From assembly GCF_050003625.1 (NCBI RefSeq), contig NC_134397.1:147869526-147933525 (forward strand): a stretch of 64,000 nucleotides of DNA, in the 5' to 3' direction. The DNA comes from Haematobia irritans (taxonomy: Eukaryota > Arthropoda > Insecta > Diptera > Muscidae). Positions 10,881 through 22,849 of the stretch are shown here, one piece after another. Every line of letters begins with the position of its first letter. Position 1 is the stretch's first letter. The notes beneath the pieces are model-generated. The model saw nothing but the letters and a program-made list of their open reading frames with translations, ran no database searches and had not been told where the DNA came from. The position numbers and the translations under genes were made by a program.

Positions 10881-11550
10881 AGTTTTTCATATAAAAATTT
10901 CAATTAGTTTAGGTTTTGGGTGAATTTTTCAATTTTTTGGGGGTGGTCACGAATTAAAGTCCTTTTCGCTCTAGGACGCTTAGTTTAGGAGATATGGGCA
11001 AAAGAAGTTTTTCATATAAAAATTTCAATTTTTTTAGGTTTTGGGTGGATTTTTCAATTTTTTGGGGGTGGTCACGAATTAAAGCCCTTTTCGCTCTAGG
11101 ACGCATATTTAAGGAGATATGGGCAAAAGAAGTTTTTCATATAAAAATTTCAATTTTTTTAGGTTTTGGGTAAATTTTTCAATTTTTTGGGGGTGGTCAC
11201 GAATTAAAGTCCTTTTCGCTCTAGGACGCATATTTAAGGAGATATGGGCAAAAGAAGTTTTTCATATAAAAATTTAAATTTTTTTAGGTTTTGGGTGGAT
11301 TTTTCAATTTTTTGGGGGTGGTCACGAATTAAAGTCCTTTTCGCTCTAGGACGCATATTTAAGGAGATATGGGCAAAAGAAGTTTTTCATATAAAAATTT
11401 CAATTTTTATAAGTTTTGGGTGAATTTTTAAATTTTTTGGGGTGGTCACGAATTAAAGTCCTTTTCGCTCTAGGACGCTTAGTTTAGGAGATATGGGCAA
11501 AAGAAGTTTTTCATATAAAAATTTCATTTTTTTAGGTTTTGGGTGAATTT
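10880..11550 (+). repeat. Shared segment, copy 1 (offset 3826 to 14.7 kb)
   Basis: CAATTAGTTTAGG at 10901, AAAGCCCTTTTCGC near 11083 and CAATTTTTATAAG at 11401 recur in the same order at 14727, about 14908 and 15227, a constant offset of 3826 bp. The adjoining Block A match has offset 3454, so about three monomers (14330-14690) lie between the two shared stretches in the downstream copy and are absent upstream. Confidence 0.75.
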
Positions 11551-12460
11551 TTCAATTTTTTGGGGGTGGTCACGAATTAAAATCCTTTTCGCTCTAGGAC
11601 GCATATTTAAGGAGATATGGGCAAAAGAAGTTTTGCATATAAAAATTTCAATTATTTTAGGTTTTGGGTGAATTTTTCAATTTTTTGGGGGTGGTCACGA
11701 AGTAAAGTCCTTTTCGCTCTAGGACGCATATTTAAGGAGATATGGGCAAAAGAAGTTTTTCATATAAAAATTTCAATTTTTTTAGGTTTTGGGTGAATTT
11801 TTCAATTTTTTGGGGGTGGTCACGAATTAAAGTCCTTTTCGCTCTAGGACGCATATTTAAGGAGATATGGGCAAAAGAAGTTTTTCATACAAAAATTTCA
11901 ATTTTTTTAGGTTTTGGGTGGATTTTTCAATTTTTTGGGGGTGGTCACGAATTAAAGTCCTTTTCGCTCTAGGACGCATATTTAAGGAGACATGGGCAAA
12001 AGAAGTTTTTCATATAAAAATTTCAATTTTTTTAGGTTTTGGGTGGATTTTTCAATTTTTTGGGGATGGTCACGAATTAAAGTCCTTTTCGCTCTAGGAC
12101 GCATATTTAAGGAGATATGGGCAAAAGAAGTTTTTCATATAAAAATTTCAATCTTTTTAGGTTTTGGGTGGATTTTTCAATTTTTTGTGGGTGGTCACGA
12201 ATTAAAGTCTTTTTCGCTCTAGGACGCATATTTAAGGAGATATGGGCAGAAGAAGTTTTTCATATAAAAATTTAAATTTTTTTACGTTTTTGGTGGATTT
12301 TTCAATTTTTTGGGGTGGGCACGAATTAAAGTCCTTTTCGCTCTAGGACGCATATTTAAGGAGATATGGGCAAAAGAAGTTTTTCATATACAAATTTCCA
12401 TTTTTTTAGGTTTTGGGTGGATTTTTCAATTTTTTGGGGGTGGTCACGAATTAAAGTCCT

Positions 12461-12480
12461 TTTCGCTCTAGGGCAAAAGA
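12461..12480 (+). repeat. Truncated monomer: CTAGG joined to GCAAAAG
   Basis: The monomer lacks the stretch from ACGCATATT to GATATG, so CGCTCTAGG runs directly into GCAAAAGAAG, with GG shared at the joint. It is seen once. It lies where the 2854-offset match to 9.6 kb ends, so it may mark a recombination joint between the segment ending near 12.46 kb and the monomers that follow. Confidence 0.8.
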
Positions 12481-12787
12481 AGTTTTTCATATAAAAATTT
12501 CAATTATTTTAGGTTTTGGATGAATTTTTCAATTTTTTGGGGGTGGTAACGAATTAAAGTCCTTTTCGCTCTAGGACGCATATTTAAGGAGATATGGGCA
12601 AAAGAAGTTTTTCATATAAAAATTTCAATTATTTTAGGTTTTGGGTGAATTTTTCAATTTTTTGGGGGTGGTAACGAATTAAAGTCCTTTTCGCTCTAGG
12701 GCGCATATTTAAGGAGATATGGGCAAAAGAAGTTTTGCATATAAAAATTTCAATTATTTTAGGTTTTGCGTGAATTTTTCAATTTTT

Positions 12788-14330
12788 TGTGGGTGGTCAC
12801 GAATTAAAGTCCTTTTCGCTCTAGGACGCATATTTAAGGAGATATGGGCAAAAGAAGTTTTTCATATAAAAATTTAAATTTTTTTACGTTTTTGGTGGAT
12901 TTTTCAATTTTTTGGGGTGGGCACGAATTAAAGTCCTTTTCGCTCTAGGACGCATATTTAAGGAGATATGGGCAAAAGAAGTTTTTCATATAAAAATTTC
13001 AATTTTTTTAGGTTTTGGGTGGATTTTTCAATTTTTTGGGGGTGGTCACGAATTAAAGTCCTTTTCGCTCTAGGACGCTTAGTTTAGTAGATATGGGCAA
13101 AAGAAGTTTTTCGTATAAAAATTTCAATTTTTTTTAGGTTTTGGGTGGATTTTTCAATTTTTGGGGGGTGGTCACGAATTAAAGTCCTTTTTAAGGAGAT
13201 ATGGGCAAAAGAAGTTTTTCATATAAAAATTTCAATTTTTTAGGTTTTGGGTGAATTTTTTCAATTTTTTGGGGGTGGCCACGAATTAAAGTCCTTTTCG
13301 CTCTAGGACGCATATTTAAGGAGATATGGGCAAAAGAAGTTTTTCATACAAAAATTTCAATTTTTTTAGGTTTTGGGTGGATTTTTCAATTTTTTGGGGT
13401 GGTCACGAATTAAAGTCCTTTTTGCTCTAGGACGCATATTTAAGGAGATATGGGCAAAAGAAGTTTTTCATATAAAAATTTCAATTATTTTAGGTTTTGG
13501 GTGAATTTTTCAATTTTTTGGGGGTGGTCACGAATTAAAGTCCTTTTCGCTCTAGGACGCTTAGTTTAGGAGATATGGGCAAAAGAAGTTTTTCATATAA
13601 AAATTTCAATTTTTTTGGTTTTGGGTGGATTTTTCAATTTTTTGGGGGTGGTCACGAATTAAAGTCCTTTTCGCTCTAGGACGCATATTTAAGGAGATAT
13701 GGGCAAAAGAAGGTTTTCATATAAAAATTTCAATTTTTTTAAGTTTTGGGTGAATTTTTCAATTTTTTGGGGGTGGTCACGAATTAAAGTCCCTTTCGCT
13801 CTAGGACGCATATTTAAGGAGATATGGGCAAAAGAAGGTTTTCATATAAAAATTTCAATTTTTTTAGGTTTTGGGTGAATTTTTCAATTTTTTGGGGGTG
13901 GTCACGAATTAAAGTCCTTTTCGCTCTAGGACGCATATTTAAGGAGATATGGGCAAAAGAAGTTTTTCATATAAAAATTTCAATTTTTTTAGGTTTTGGG
14001 TAGATTTTTCAATTTTTTGGGGGTGGTCACGAATTAAAGTCCTTTTCGCTCTAGGAAGCATATTTAAGGAGATATGGGCAAAAGAAGTTTTTCATATAAA
14101 AATTTCAATTTTTTTAGGTTTTGGGTGGATTTTTCAATATTTTGGGGGTGGTCACGAATTAAATCCTTTTCGCTCTAGGACGCATATTTAAGGAGATATG
14201 GGCAAAAGAAGTTTTTCATATAAAAATTTCAATTTTTTTAGGTTTTGGGTGGATTTTTCAATTTTTTGTGGGTGGTCACGAATTAAAGTCCTTTTCGCTC
14301 TAGGACGCATATTTAAGGAGATATGGGCAA
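12788..14330 (+). repeat. Block A, copy 4
   Basis: The match to copy 3 runs at offset 3456, falling to 3454 through small indels, from about 9332/12788 to 10880/14330. It contains the deletion junction CCTTTTTAAGG at 13186, paired AAGGTTTTCAT monomers near 13711 and 13836, and GGGTAGATT at 13998. Its right part also belongs to the 4.19 kb segmental duplication that starts near 13620, so blocks of different age overlap here. Confidence 0.8.
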
Positions 14331-15644
14331 AAGAAGTTTTTCATATAAAAATTTAATTTTTTTACGTTTTTGGTGGATTTTTCAATTTTTTGGGGGTGGT
14401 CACGAATTAAAGTCCTTTTCGCTCTAGGACGCATATTTAAGGAGATATGGGCAAAAGAAGTTTTTCATATAAAAATTTCAATTTTTTAGGTTTTGGGTGA
14501 ATTTTTCAATTTTTTGGGGGTGGTCACGAACTAAAGTCTTTTTCGCTCTAGGACGCATATTTAAGGAGATATGGGCAAAAGAAGTTTTTCATACAAAAAT
14601 TTAAATTTTTTTAGGTTTTGGGTGGATTTTTCAATTTTTTGGGGTGGTCACGAATTAAAGTCCTTTTCGCTCTAGGACGCATATTTAAGGAGATATGGGC
14701 AAAAGAAGTTTTTCATATAAAAATTTCAATTAGTTTAGGTTTTGGGTGAATTTTTCAATTTTTTGGGGGTGGTCACGAATTAAAGTCCTTTTCGCTCTAG
14801 GACGCTTAGTTTAGGAGATATGGGCAAAAGAAGTTTTTCATATAAAAATTTCATTTTTTTTAGGTTTTGGGTGAATTTTTCAATTTTTTGGGTGTGGTCA
14901 CGAATTAAAGCCCTTTTCGCTCTAGGACGCATATTTAAGTAGATATGGGCAAAAGAAGTTTTTCATATAAAAATTTCAATTTTTTTAGGTTTTGGGTGAA
15001 TTTTTCAATTTTTTGGGGGTGGTCACGAATTAAAGTCCTTTTCGCTCTAGGACGCATATTTAAGGAGATATGGGCAAAAGAAGTTTTTCATATAAAAATT
15101 TAAATTTTTTTAGGTTTTGGGTGGATTTTTCAATTTTTTGGGGGTGGTCACGAATTAAAGTCCTTTTCGCTCTAGGACGCATATTTAAGGAGATATGGGC
15201 AAAAGAAGTTTTTCATATAAAAATTTCAATTTTTATAAGTTTTGGGTGAATTTTTAAATTTTTTGGGGGTGGTCACGAATTAAAGTCCTTTTCGCTCTAG
15301 GACGCTTAGTTTAGGAGATATGGGCAAACGAAGTTTTTCATATAAAAATTTCAATTTTTTTAGGTTTTGGGTGAATTTTTCAATTTTTTGGGGGTGGTCA
15401 CGAATTAAAGTCCTTTTCGCTCTAGGACGCATATTTAAGGAGATATGGGCAAAAGAAGTTTTTCATATAAAAATTTCAATTTTTTAGGTTTTGGGTGAAT
15501 TTTTCAATTTTTTGGGGGTGGTCACGAATTAAAGTCCTTTTCGCTCTAGGAAGCATATTTAAGGAGATATGGGCAAAAGAAGTTTTTCATATAAAAATTT
15601 CAATTTTTTTAGGGTTTGGATGGATTTTTCAATTTTTTGGGGGT

Positions 15645-15695
15645 GGTCACGAATTAAAGTCCTTTTCGCTCTAGGACGCATATTTAAGGAGATAT
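15645..15695 (+). repeat. Truncated-monomer class 2: 51-bp half-monomer (GATATGGTCACG)
   Basis: GATATGG is joined straight to TCACGAATT of the next unit, leaving 51 bp and removing the whole T-tract half. Seven copies start at 15645, 17663, 19834, 23470, 26648, 32051 and 35076, and none lies outside 15.6-35.2 kb. In six of the seven (not 17663) the same half-monomer follows a monomer with the variant TAGGGTTTGGATGG, so the pair moved as a linked unit. The joint has TGG microhomology. Confidence 0.9.
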
Positions 15696-17215
15696 GGTCA
15701 CGAATTAAAGTCCTTTTCTCTCTAGGACGCTTAGTTTAGGAGATATGGGCAAAAGAAGTTTTTCGTATAAAAATTTCAATTTTTTTAGGTTTTGGGTGGA
15801 TTTTTCAATTTTTTGGGGGTGGTCACGAATTAAAGTCCTTTTCGCTCTAGGACGCATATTTAAGGAGATATGTGCAAAAGAAGTTTTTCATATAAAAATT
15901 TCAATTTTTTTAGGTTTTGGGTGAATTTTTCAATTTTTTGGGGGTGGTCACGAATTAAAGTCCTTTTCGCTCTAGGACGCATATTTAAGGAGATATGGGC
16001 AAAAGAAGTTTTTCATACAAAAATTTCAATTTTTTTAGGTTTTGGGTGGATTTTTCAATTTTTTGGGGTGGTCACGAATTAAAGTCCTTTTCGCTCTAGG
16101 ACGCATATTTAAGGAGATATGGGCAAAAGAAGTTTTTCGTATAAAAATATCAATTTTTTTAGGTTTTGGGTGGATTTTTCAATTTTTTGGTGTGGTCACG
16201 AATTAAAGTCCTTTTCGCTCTAGGACGCATATTTAAGGAGATATGGGCAAAAGAAGTTTTTCATATAAAAATTTCAATTATTTTAGGTTTTGGGTGAATT
16301 TTTCAATTTTTTGGGGGTGGTCACGAATTAAAGTCCTTTTCGCTCTAGGACGCTTAGTTTAGGAGATATCGGCAAAAGAAGTTTTTCATATAAAAATTTC
16401 ATTTTTTTTAGGTTTTGGGTGAAATTTTCAATTTTTTGGGGGTGGTCACGAATTAAAGTCCTTTTCGCTCTAGGACGCATATTTAAGGGGATATGGGCAA
16501 AAGAAGTTTTTCATATAAAAATTTCAATTTTTTTAGGTTTTGGGTGGATTTTTCAATTTTTTGGGGGTGGTCACGAATTAAAGTCCTTTTCACTCTAGGA
16601 CGCATATTTAAGGGGATATGGGCAAAAGAAGTTTTTTATATAAAAATTTCAATTTTTTTAAGTTTTGGGTGAATTTTTCAATTTTTTGGGGGTGGTCACG
16701 AATTAAAGTCCTTTTCGCTCTAGGACGCTTAGTTTAGGAGATATGGGCAAAAGAAGTTTTTCATATAAAAATTTCAATTTTTTTACGTTTTTGGTGGATT
16801 TTTCAATTTTTTGGGGGTGGTCACGAATTAAAGTCCTTTTCGCTCTAGGACGCATATTTAAGGAGATATGGGCAAAAGAAGTTTTTCATATAAAAATTTC
16901 AATTTTTTAGGTTTTGGGTGGATTTTTCAATTTTTTGGGGGTGGTCACGAATTAAAGTCCTTTTCGCTCTAGGACGCTTAGTGTAGGAGATATGGGCAAA
17001 AGAAGTTTTTCGTATAAAAATTTCATTTTTTTTAAGTTTTGGGTGGATTTTTCAATTTTTTGGGGGTGGTCACGAATTAAAGTCCTTTTCGCTCTAGGAC
17101 GCATATTTAAGGAGATATGGGCAAAAGAAGTTTTTCATATAAAAATTTCAATTTTTTTAGGTTTTGGGTGAATTCTTCAATTTTTTGGGGGTGGTCACGA
17201 ATTAAAGTCCTTTTC

Positions 17216-17230
17216 GCTCTAGGAGATATG
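17216..17230 (+). repeat. Truncated-monomer class 3: 14-bp deletion (CTAGGAGATATGG)
   Basis: The stretch ACGCATATTTAAGG is missing, so CTAGG runs into AGATATGG; AGG flanks both sides of the lost segment. Copies lie at about 17216, 17576, 21404 and 21764: two per copy of the 4.19-kb duplication, 360 bp apart in each. The shortened unit brings two reading frames into phase and produces a chance minus-strand open frame at 17107-17340 and 21295-21528. Confidence 0.88.
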
Positions 17231-17808
17231 GGCAAAAGAAATTTTTCATACAAAAATTTCAATTTTTTTAGGTTTTGGGTGGATTTTTCAATATTTTGTG
17301 GGTGGTAACGAATTAAAGTCCTTTTCGCTCTAGGACGCATATTTAAGGAGATATGGGCAAAAGAAGTTTTTCGTATAAAAATTTCATTTTTTTTAAGTTT
17401 TGGGTGGATTTTTCAATTTTTTGGGGGTGGTCACGAATTAAAGTCCTTTTCGCTCTAGGACGCATATTTAAGGAGATATGGGCAAAAGAAGTTTTTCATA
17501 TAAAAATTTCAATTTTTTAGGTTTTGGGTGGATTTTTCAATTTTTTGGGGGTGGTCACGAATTAAAGTCCTTTTCGCTCTAGGAGATATGGGCAAAAGAA
17601 GTTTTTCATACAAAAATTTCAATTTTTTTAGGTTTTGGGTGGATTTTTCAATTTTTTGGGGTGGTCACGAATTAAAGTCCTTTTCGCTCTAGGACGCATA
17701 TTTAAGGAGATATGGTCACGAATTAAAGTCCTTTTCTCTCTAGGACGCTTAGTTTAGGAGATATGGGCAAAAGAAGTTTTTCGTATAAAAATTTCAATTT
17801 TTTTAGGT

Positions 17809-20800
17809 TTTGGGTGGATTTTTCAATTTTTTGGGGGTGGTCACGAATTAAAGTCCTTTTCGCTCTAGGACGCATATTTAAGGAGATATGGGCAAAAGAA
17901 GGTTTTCATATAAAAATTTCAATTTTTTTAAGTTTTGGGTGAATTTTTCAATTTTTTGGGGGTGGTCACGAATTAAAGTCCCTTTCGCTCTAGGACGCAT
18001 ATTTAAGGAGATATGGGCAAAAGAAGGTTTTCATATAAAAATTTCAATTTTTTTAGGTTTTGGGTGAATTTTTCAATTTTTTGGGGGTGGTCACGAATTA
18101 AAGTCCTTTTCGCTCTAGGACGCATATTTAAGGAGATATGGGCAAAAGAAGATTTTCATATAAAAATTTCAATTTTTTTAGGTTTTGGGTAGATTTTTCA
18201 ATTTTTTGGGGGTGGTCACGAATTAAAGTCCTTTTCGCTCTAGGACGCATATTTAAGGAGATATGGGCAAAAGAAGTTTTTCATATAAAAATTTCAATTT
18301 TTTTAGGTTTTGGGTGGATTTTTCAATATTTTGGGGGTGGTCACGAATTAAATCCTTTTCGCTCTAGGACGCATATTTAAGGAGATATGGGCAAAAGAAG
18401 TTTTTCATATACAAATTTCAATTTTTTTAGGTTTTGGGTGGATTTTTCAATTTTTTGTGGGTGGTCACGAATTAAAGTCCTTTTCGCTCTAGGACGCATA
18501 TTTAAGGAGATATGGGCAAAAGAAGTTTTTCATATAAAAATTTAATTTTTTTACGTTTTTGGTGGATTTTTCAATTTTTTGGGGGTGGTCACGAATTAAA
18601 GTCCTTTTCGCTCTAGGACGCATATTTAAGGAGATATGGGCAAAAGAAGTTTTTCATATAAAAATTTCAATTTTTTAGGTTTTGGGTGAATTTTTCAATT
18701 TTTTGGGGGTGGTCACGAACTAAAGTCTTTTTCGCTCTAGGACGCATATTTAAGGAGATATGGGCAAAAGAAGTTTTTCATACAAAAATTTAAATTTTTT
18801 TAGGTTTTGGGTGGATTTTTCAATTTTTTGGGGTGGTCACGAATTAAAGTCCTTTTCGCTCTAGGACGCATATTTAAGGAGATATGGGCAAAAGAAGTTT
18901 TTCATATAAAAATTTCAATTAGTTTAGGTTTTGGGTGAATTTTTCAATTTTTTGGGGGTGGTCACGAATTAAAGTCCTTTTCGCTCTAGGACGCTTAGTT
19001 TAGGAGATATGGGCAAAAGAAGTTTTTCATATAAAAATTTCATTTTTTTTAGGTTTTGGGTGAATTTTTCAATTTTTTGGGTGTGGTCACGAATTAAAGC
19101 CCTTTTCGCTCTAGGACGCATATTTAAGGAGATATGGGCAAAAGAAGTTTTTCATATAAAAATTTCAATTTTTTTAGGTTTTGGGTGAATTTTTCAATTT
19201 TTTGGGGGTGGTCACGAATTAAAGTCCTTTTCGCTCTAGGACGCATATTTAAGGAGATATGGGCAAAAGAAGTTTTTCATATAAAAATTTAAATTTTTTT
19301 AGGTTTTGGGTGGATTTTTCAATTTTTTGGGGGTGGTCACGAATTAAAGTCCTTTTCGCTCTAGGACGCATATTTAAGGAGATATGGGCAAAAGAAGTTT
19401 TTCATATAAAAATTTCAATTTTTATAAGTTTTGGGTGAATTTTTAAATTTTTTGGGGGTGGTCACGAATTAAAGTCCTTTTCGCTCTAGGACGCTTAGTT
19501 TAGGAGATATGGGCAAAAGAAGTTTTTCATATAAAAATTTCAATTTTTTTAGGTTTTGGGTGAATTTTTCAATTTTTTGGGGGTGGTCACGAATTAAAGT
19601 CCTTTTCGCTCTAGGACGCATATTTAAGGAGATATGGGCAAAAGAAGTTTTTCATATAAAAATTTCAATTTTTTAGGTTTTGGGTGAATTTTTCAATTTT
19701 TTGGGGGTGGTCACGAATTAAAGTCCTTTTCGCTCTAGGAAGCATATTTAAGGAGATATGGGCAAAAGAAGTTTTTCATATAAAAATTTCAATTTTTTTA
19801 GGGTTTGGATGGATTTTTCAATTTTTTGGGGGTGGTCACGAATTAAAGTCCTTTTCGCTCTAGGACGCATATTTAAGGAGATATGGTCACGAATTAAAGT
19901 CCTTTTCTCTCTAGGACGCTTAGTTTAGGAGATATGGGCAAAAGAAGTTTTTCGTATAAAAATTTCAATTTTTTTAGGTTTTGGGTGGATTTTTCAATTT
20001 TTTGGGGGTGGTCACGAATTAAAGTCCTTTTCGCTCTAGGACGCATATTTAAGGAGATATGTGCAAAAGAAGTTTTTCATATAAAAATTTCAATTTTTTT
20101 AGGTTTTGGGTGAATTTTTCAATTTTTTGGGGGTGGTCACGAATTAAAGTCCTTTTCGCTCTAGGACGCATATTTAAGGAGATATGGGCAAAAGAAGTTT
20201 TTCATACAAAAATTTCAATTTTTTTAGGTTTTGGGTGGATTTTTCAATTTTTTGGGGTGGTCACGAATTAAAGTCCTTTTCGCTCTAGGACGCATATTTA
20301 AGGAGATATGGGCAAAAGAAGTTTTTCGTATAAAAATATCAATTTTTTTAGGTTTTGGGTGGATTTTTCAATTTTTTGGTGTGGTCACGAATTAAAGTCC
20401 TTTTCGCTCTAGGACGCATATTTAAGGAGATATGGGCAAAAGAAGTTTTTCATATAAAAATTTCAATTATTTTAGGTTTTGGGTGAATTTTTCAATTTTT
20501 TGGGGGTGGTCACGAATTAAAGTCCTTTTCGCTCTAGGACGCTTAGTTTAGGAGATATCGGCAAAAGAAGTTTTTCATATAAAAATTTCATTTTTTTTAG
20601 GTTTTGGGTGAAATTTTCAATTTTTTGGGGGTGGTCACGAATTAAAGTCCTTTTCGCTCTAGGACGCATATTTAAGGGGATATGGGCAAAAGAAGTTTTT
20701 CATATAAAAATTTCAATTTTTTTAGGTTTTGGGTGGATTTTTCAATTTTTTGGGGGTGGTCACGAATTAAAGTCCTTTTCACTCTAGGACGCATATTTAA

Positions 20801-21902
20801 GGGGATATGGGCAAAAGAAGTTTTTCATATAAAAATTTCAATTTTTTTAAGTTTTGGGTGAATTTTTCAATTTTTTGGGGGTGGTCACGAATTAAAGTCC
20901 TTTTCGCTCTAGGACGCTTAGTTTAGGAGATATGGGCAAAAGAAGTTTTTCATATAAAAATTTCAATTTTTTTACGTTTTTGGTGGATTTTTCAATTTTT
21001 TGGGGGTGGTCACGAATTAAAGTCCTTTTCGCTCTAGGACGCATATTTAAGGAGATATGGGCAAAAGAAGTTTTTCATATAAAAATTTCAATTTTTTAGG
21101 TTTTGGGTGGATTTTTCAATTTTTTGGGGGTGGTCACGAATTAAAGTCCTTTTCGCTCTAGGACGCTTAGTGTAGGAGATATGGGCAAAAGAAGTTTTTC
21201 ATATAAAAATTTCAATTTTTTAGGTTTTGGGTGGATTTTTCAATTTTTTGGGGGTGGTCACGAATTAAAGTCCTTTTCGCTCTAGGACGCATATTTAAGG
21301 AGATATGGGCAAAAGAAGTTTTTCATATAAAAATTTCAATTTTTTTAGGTTTTGGGTGAATTCTTCAATTTTTTGGGGGTGGTCACGAATTAAAGTCCTT
21401 TTCGCTCTAGGAGATATGGGCAAAAGAAATTTTTCATACAAAAATTTCAATTTTTTTAGGTTTTGGGTGGATTTTTCAATATTTTGTGGGTGGTAACGAA
21501 TTAAAGTCCTTTTCGCTCTAGGACGCATATTTAAGGAGATATGGGCAAAAGAAGTTTTTCGTATAAAAATTTCATTTTTTTTAAGTTTTGGGTGGATTTT
21601 TCAATTTTTTGGGGGTGGTCACGAATTAAAGTCCTTTTCGCTCTAGGACGCATATTTAAGGAGATATGGGCAAAAGAAGTTTTTCATATAAAAATTTCAA
21701 TTTTTTAGGTTTTGGGTGGATTTTTCAATTTTTTGGGGGTGGTCACGAATTAAAGTCCTTTTCGCTCTAGGAGATATGGGCAAAAGAAGTTTTTCATACA
21801 AAAATTTCAATTTTTTTAGGTTTTGGGTGGATTTTTCAATTTTTTGGGGTGGTCACGAATTAAAGTCCTTTTCGCTCTAGGACGCATATTTAAGGAGATA
21901 TG
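17809..21902 (+). repeat. 4.19-kb segmental tandem duplication, copy 2
   Basis: This is the downstream partner of 13620-17714 at offset 4188-4189. It begins almost where copy 1 ends, so the pair is back to back. The match ends near 21902, where this copy continues with GATATGGGCAAAAG while copy 1 continues with the GATATGGTCACG half-monomer. The near-identity suggests a recent event; an assembly duplication is the main alternative. Confidence 0.9.
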
Positions 21903-22100
21903 GGCAAAAGAAGTTTTTCATATAAAAATTTCAATTATTTTAGGTTTTGGGTGAATTTTTCAATTTTTTGGGGGTGGTCACGAATTAAAGTCCTTTTCGC
22001 TCTAGGACGCTTAGTTTAGGAGATATGGGCAAAAGAAGTTTTTCATATAAAAATTTCATTTTTTTTAGGTTTTGGGGGAATTTTTCAATTTTTTGGGGGT

Positions 22101-22116
22101 GGTCACGAATTTTCGC
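22101..22116 (+). repeat. Truncated monomer: 9-bp deletion in the GAATTAAAGTCC box
   Basis: CACGAATT is joined to TTCGCTC, losing AAAGTCCTT and with it the left arm of the GTCCT/AGGAC dyad. The joint has TT microhomology. It is seen only once in the window. Confidence 0.85.
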
Positions 22117-22165
22117 TCTAGGACGCATATTTAAGGAGATATGGGCAAAAGAAGTTTTTCATATA

Positions 22166-22192
22166 AAAATTTCAAAAATTTTCAATAGGTTT
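22166..22192 (+). repeat. Variant class 4: duplicated AAAATTTCAA box replacing the T tract
   Basis: In place of AATTTCAATTTTTTTAGG this monomer reads AATTTCAAAAATTTTCAATAGG, a short duplication of the AAATTTCAA box that creates an AAAATTTT palindrome and loses the long T tract. Related forms lie near 25591, 25971, 28770, 31024, 37151, 55782, 58657 and 59537 (some with ATTTAAAAAATTTTC). None was seen in the first 22 kb. Confidence 0.87.
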
Positions 22193-22849
22193 TGGGTGGA
22201 TTTTTCAATTTTTTGGGGTGGTCACGAATTAAAGTCCTTTTCGCTCTAGGACGCATATTTAAGGAGATATGGGCAAAAGAAGTTTTTCATATAAAAATTT
22301 CAATTTTTTTAGGTTTTGGGTGGATTTTTCAATTTTTTGGGGCTGGTCACGAATTAAAGTCCTTTTCGCTCTAGGACGCATATTTAAGGAGATATGGGCA
22401 AAAGAAGTTTTTCATATAAAAATTTCAATTATTTTAGGTTTTGGGTGAATTTTTCAATTTTTTGGGGGTGGTCACGAATTAAAGTCCTTTTCGCTCTAGG
22501 ACGCATATTTAAGGAGATATGGGCAAAAGAAGTTTTTCATATAAAAATTTCAATTTTTTTAGATTTTGGGTGAATTTTTCAATTTTTTGGGGGTGGTCAC
22601 GAATTAAAGTCCTTTTCGCTCTAGGACGCATATTTAAGGAGATATGGGCAAAAGAAGTTTTTCATATAAAAATTTCAATTTTTTTAGGTTTTGGGTGGAT
22701 TTTTCAATTTTTTGGGGGTGGTCACGAATTAAAGTCCTTTTCGCTCTAGGACGCTTAGTGTAGGAGATATGGGCAAAAGAAGTTTTTCATACAAAAATTT
22801 CAATTTTTTTAGGTTTTGGGTGGATTTTTCAATTTTTTTTGGGGTGGTC

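Larger units (their letters stand above)
13620..17714 (+). repeat. 4.19-kb segmental tandem duplication, copy 1
   Basis: Markers from about 13620 to 17714 recur at a constant offset of 4188-4189 bp. These include AAGGTTTTCAT (13711 and 17900), GGGTAGATT, AAATCC at 14161 and 18350, the 51-bp half-monomer at 15645 and 19834, GATATCGGC near 16367 and 20555, AATTCTTC near 17170 and 21359, and the two CTAGGAGATATGG junctions. A few single-base differences are visible (for example CTAGGAAGC at about 14053 against CTAGGACGC). One stretch near 17010-17045 (CGTATAAAA with AAGTTTT) differs from its partner at about 21200. Confidence 0.9.

Noticed and set aside
17107..17340. Minus-strand open frame of 77 codons (also 21295-21528)
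   Set aside because: It is created by the 14-bp deletion unit that brings reverse frames into phase, and it contains the same peptide twice because it spans two monomers. It is a duplicate by the 4.19-kb duplication, not a conserved gene.
22166..22192. Insertion site of a small mobile element
   Set aside because: The change is a duplication of the local AAATTTCAA box, only a few bases long, with no terminal repeats or target-site duplication.
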